A DNA stretch of 64,000 nucleotides from WHSW01 sp033856255. GTDB lineage: Bacteria > Actinomycetota > Thermoleophilia > Solirubrobacterales > 70-9. The stretch lies in contig JAWVFH010000008.1 of NCBI GenBank assembly GCA_033856255.1, forward strand, positions 1-64,000. Direction: 5' to 3'. The notes below the pieces were generated by a model. The model saw nothing but the letters and a program-made list of their open reading frames with translations. It did not search any database and was not told the origin of the DNA. Positions within the stretch are counted from its first letter, which is position 1; the number at the start of each line of letters is the position of its first letter. This document shows positions 63,371 through 64,000 of the stretch, piece after piece. Position numbers and translations under genes: made by a program.

Positions 63371-64000
63371 TTACTCCCACTCGATGGTTGCCGGCGGCTT
63401 CGAGCTGATGTCGAGTGCCACGCGGTTGACGCCGGGGACCTCGTTGATGATCCGGCTCGAGACCCGCTCAAGCAGGTCGTAGGGAAGCCGGGCCCAGTCG
63501 GCGGTCATCGCGTCCAGGGAGGTGACGGCGCGGATCACGATCGGGTAGGCGTAGGTTCGCCCGTCGCCCTGGACCCCGACCGAGCGCACCACCGGCAGCA
63601 CGCAGAACGACTGCCAGAGCTCGCGGTACAGGCTCGCCGCCTTGATCTCCTCCTGCAGGATCGCGTCGGCCTCGCGGAGGATGTCGAGCCGCTCGCGGTT
63701 GACCTCGCCGCCGACGATCCGGATACCCAGGCCGGGACCGGGGAACGGCTGGCGCCAGACGACGCGCTCGGAGAGCCCGAGCTCGGCGGCGACGGCGCGG
63801 ACCTCGTCCTTGAACAGCATCCTCAGCGGCTCGACGAGCTCGAACCCGAGGTCCTCGGGCAGGCCGCCGACGTTGTGGTGCGACTTGATCGTGTCCGCCG
63901 TGCGGCCGTCGCCGCCGGACTCGATCACGTCCGAGTACAAGGTCCCCTGGACGAGGAACCCGATCCCCTCGAGCTTCGCCGCCTCGTCCTCGAACACGCG
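63371..64000 (-). CDS. guaA: GMP synthase (glutamine-hydrolysing), C-terminal part (5' end outside window)
   Basis: The frame is open to the window edge; 209 residues are visible. TLYSDVIESGG, TIKSHHNVGGLPEDLGF, RQPFPGPGLGIRIVGGEV and the C-terminal ALDISSKPPATIEWE are diagnostic of the ATP-pyrophosphatase and dimerisation domains of GuaA. It aminates XMP to GMP. The N-terminal glutaminase lies beyond base 64000. Confidence 0.95.
   Translation of the reverse strand, partial: RVFEDEAAKLEGIGFLVQGTLYSDVIESGGDGRTADTIKSHHNVGGLPEDLGFELVEPLRMLFKDEVRAVAAELGLSERVVWRQPFPGPGLGIRIVGGEVNRERLDILREADAILQEEIKAASLYRELWQSFCVLPVVRSVGVQGDGRTYAYPIVIRAVTSLDAMTADWARLPYDLLERVSSRIINEVPGVNRVALDISSKPPATIEWE

Overview
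The window is a 64 kb stretch of a very GC-rich actinobacterial chromosome. I infer the class Thermoleophilia (Solirubrobacter/Conexibacter-like). The grounds are very high GC with GTG/TTG starts, many 1-4 bp gene overlaps, secreted proteins with the FVALSGTA signal and an Ig-like domain ending in a DPAGN motif, and many start codons preceded 6-10 nt upstream by a TAnnnT hexamer with no Shine-Dalgarno, which points to leaderless transcription. No rRNA, tRNA, IS element, prophage or CRISPR array was seen. Coding density is very high and no gap between genes exceeds 300 bp.

Layout. 1-5.4 kb: end of a secreted beta-propeller protein, a lipoprotein, a small DHp-like protein, then DUF1015, PduO-type cobalamin adenosyltransferase, OsmC, SDR and Nudix genes. 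5.3-8.8 kb: secreted FlgO/CsgG-like protein, PBP-like serine hydrolase, small membrane proteins. 8.8-13.8 kb: fatty-acid degradation-type cluster (thiolase, class IV aminotransferase, acyl-CoA dehydrogenase, enoyl-CoA hydratase) ending in two tandem cupins. 13.7-21 kb (minus strand): EamA transporter and a signalling cluster of PAS-GAF-LuxR regulator, PAS histidine kinase, Rcp1-like response regulator and a 1123-aa REC-PAS-GAF-GGDEF-EAL protein ending in a CarH-type B12 photoreceptor module. 21-28 kb: metallo-hydrolase, lysyl oxidase-like protein, stalk-like secreted protein, thioredoxin reductase, lipid flippase-like protein, PAP2 phosphatase, epimerase.

28.4-41.2 kb is a respiratory region. 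A plus-strand operon encodes a subunit II/subunit I pair clearly homologous to cytochrome c oxidase but lacking essentially all metal ligands, followed by heme A and heme O synthases and two small membrane proteins. A CBS protein and a diheme cytochrome c lipoprotein follow. A minus-strand operon encodes a canonical A2-type cytochrome c oxidase (ctaC, ctaD, a duplicated Usp-like protein, ctaE).

41-47.7 kb: GT4 glycosyltransferase carrying a perfect 15-bp inverted repeat inside its coding sequence, zinc-ribbon protein, secreted protein, DrrA-type ABC exporter with two permeases, GH63-like glycosidase. 47.7-59.7 kb is a long minus-strand housekeeping array: rplM, rpsI (with a 153-aa acidic extension), glmM, glmS, DUF3352 lipoprotein, acpS, nnr, alr, CCA-adding enzyme/poly(A) polymerase, HIT, enoyl-CoA hydratase, infA. 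60-64 kb: two tandem M23 peptidases (the second with an altered HxH), a polysaccharide flippase and the 3' part of guaA.

The two most unusual items are the ligand-free oxidase pair embedded in the heme A/O synthase operon, and the putative light/adenosylcobalamin-controlled c-di-GMP enzyme with its phosphorelay neighbours. An adenosyltransferase that would make its chromophore lies about 12 kb away.
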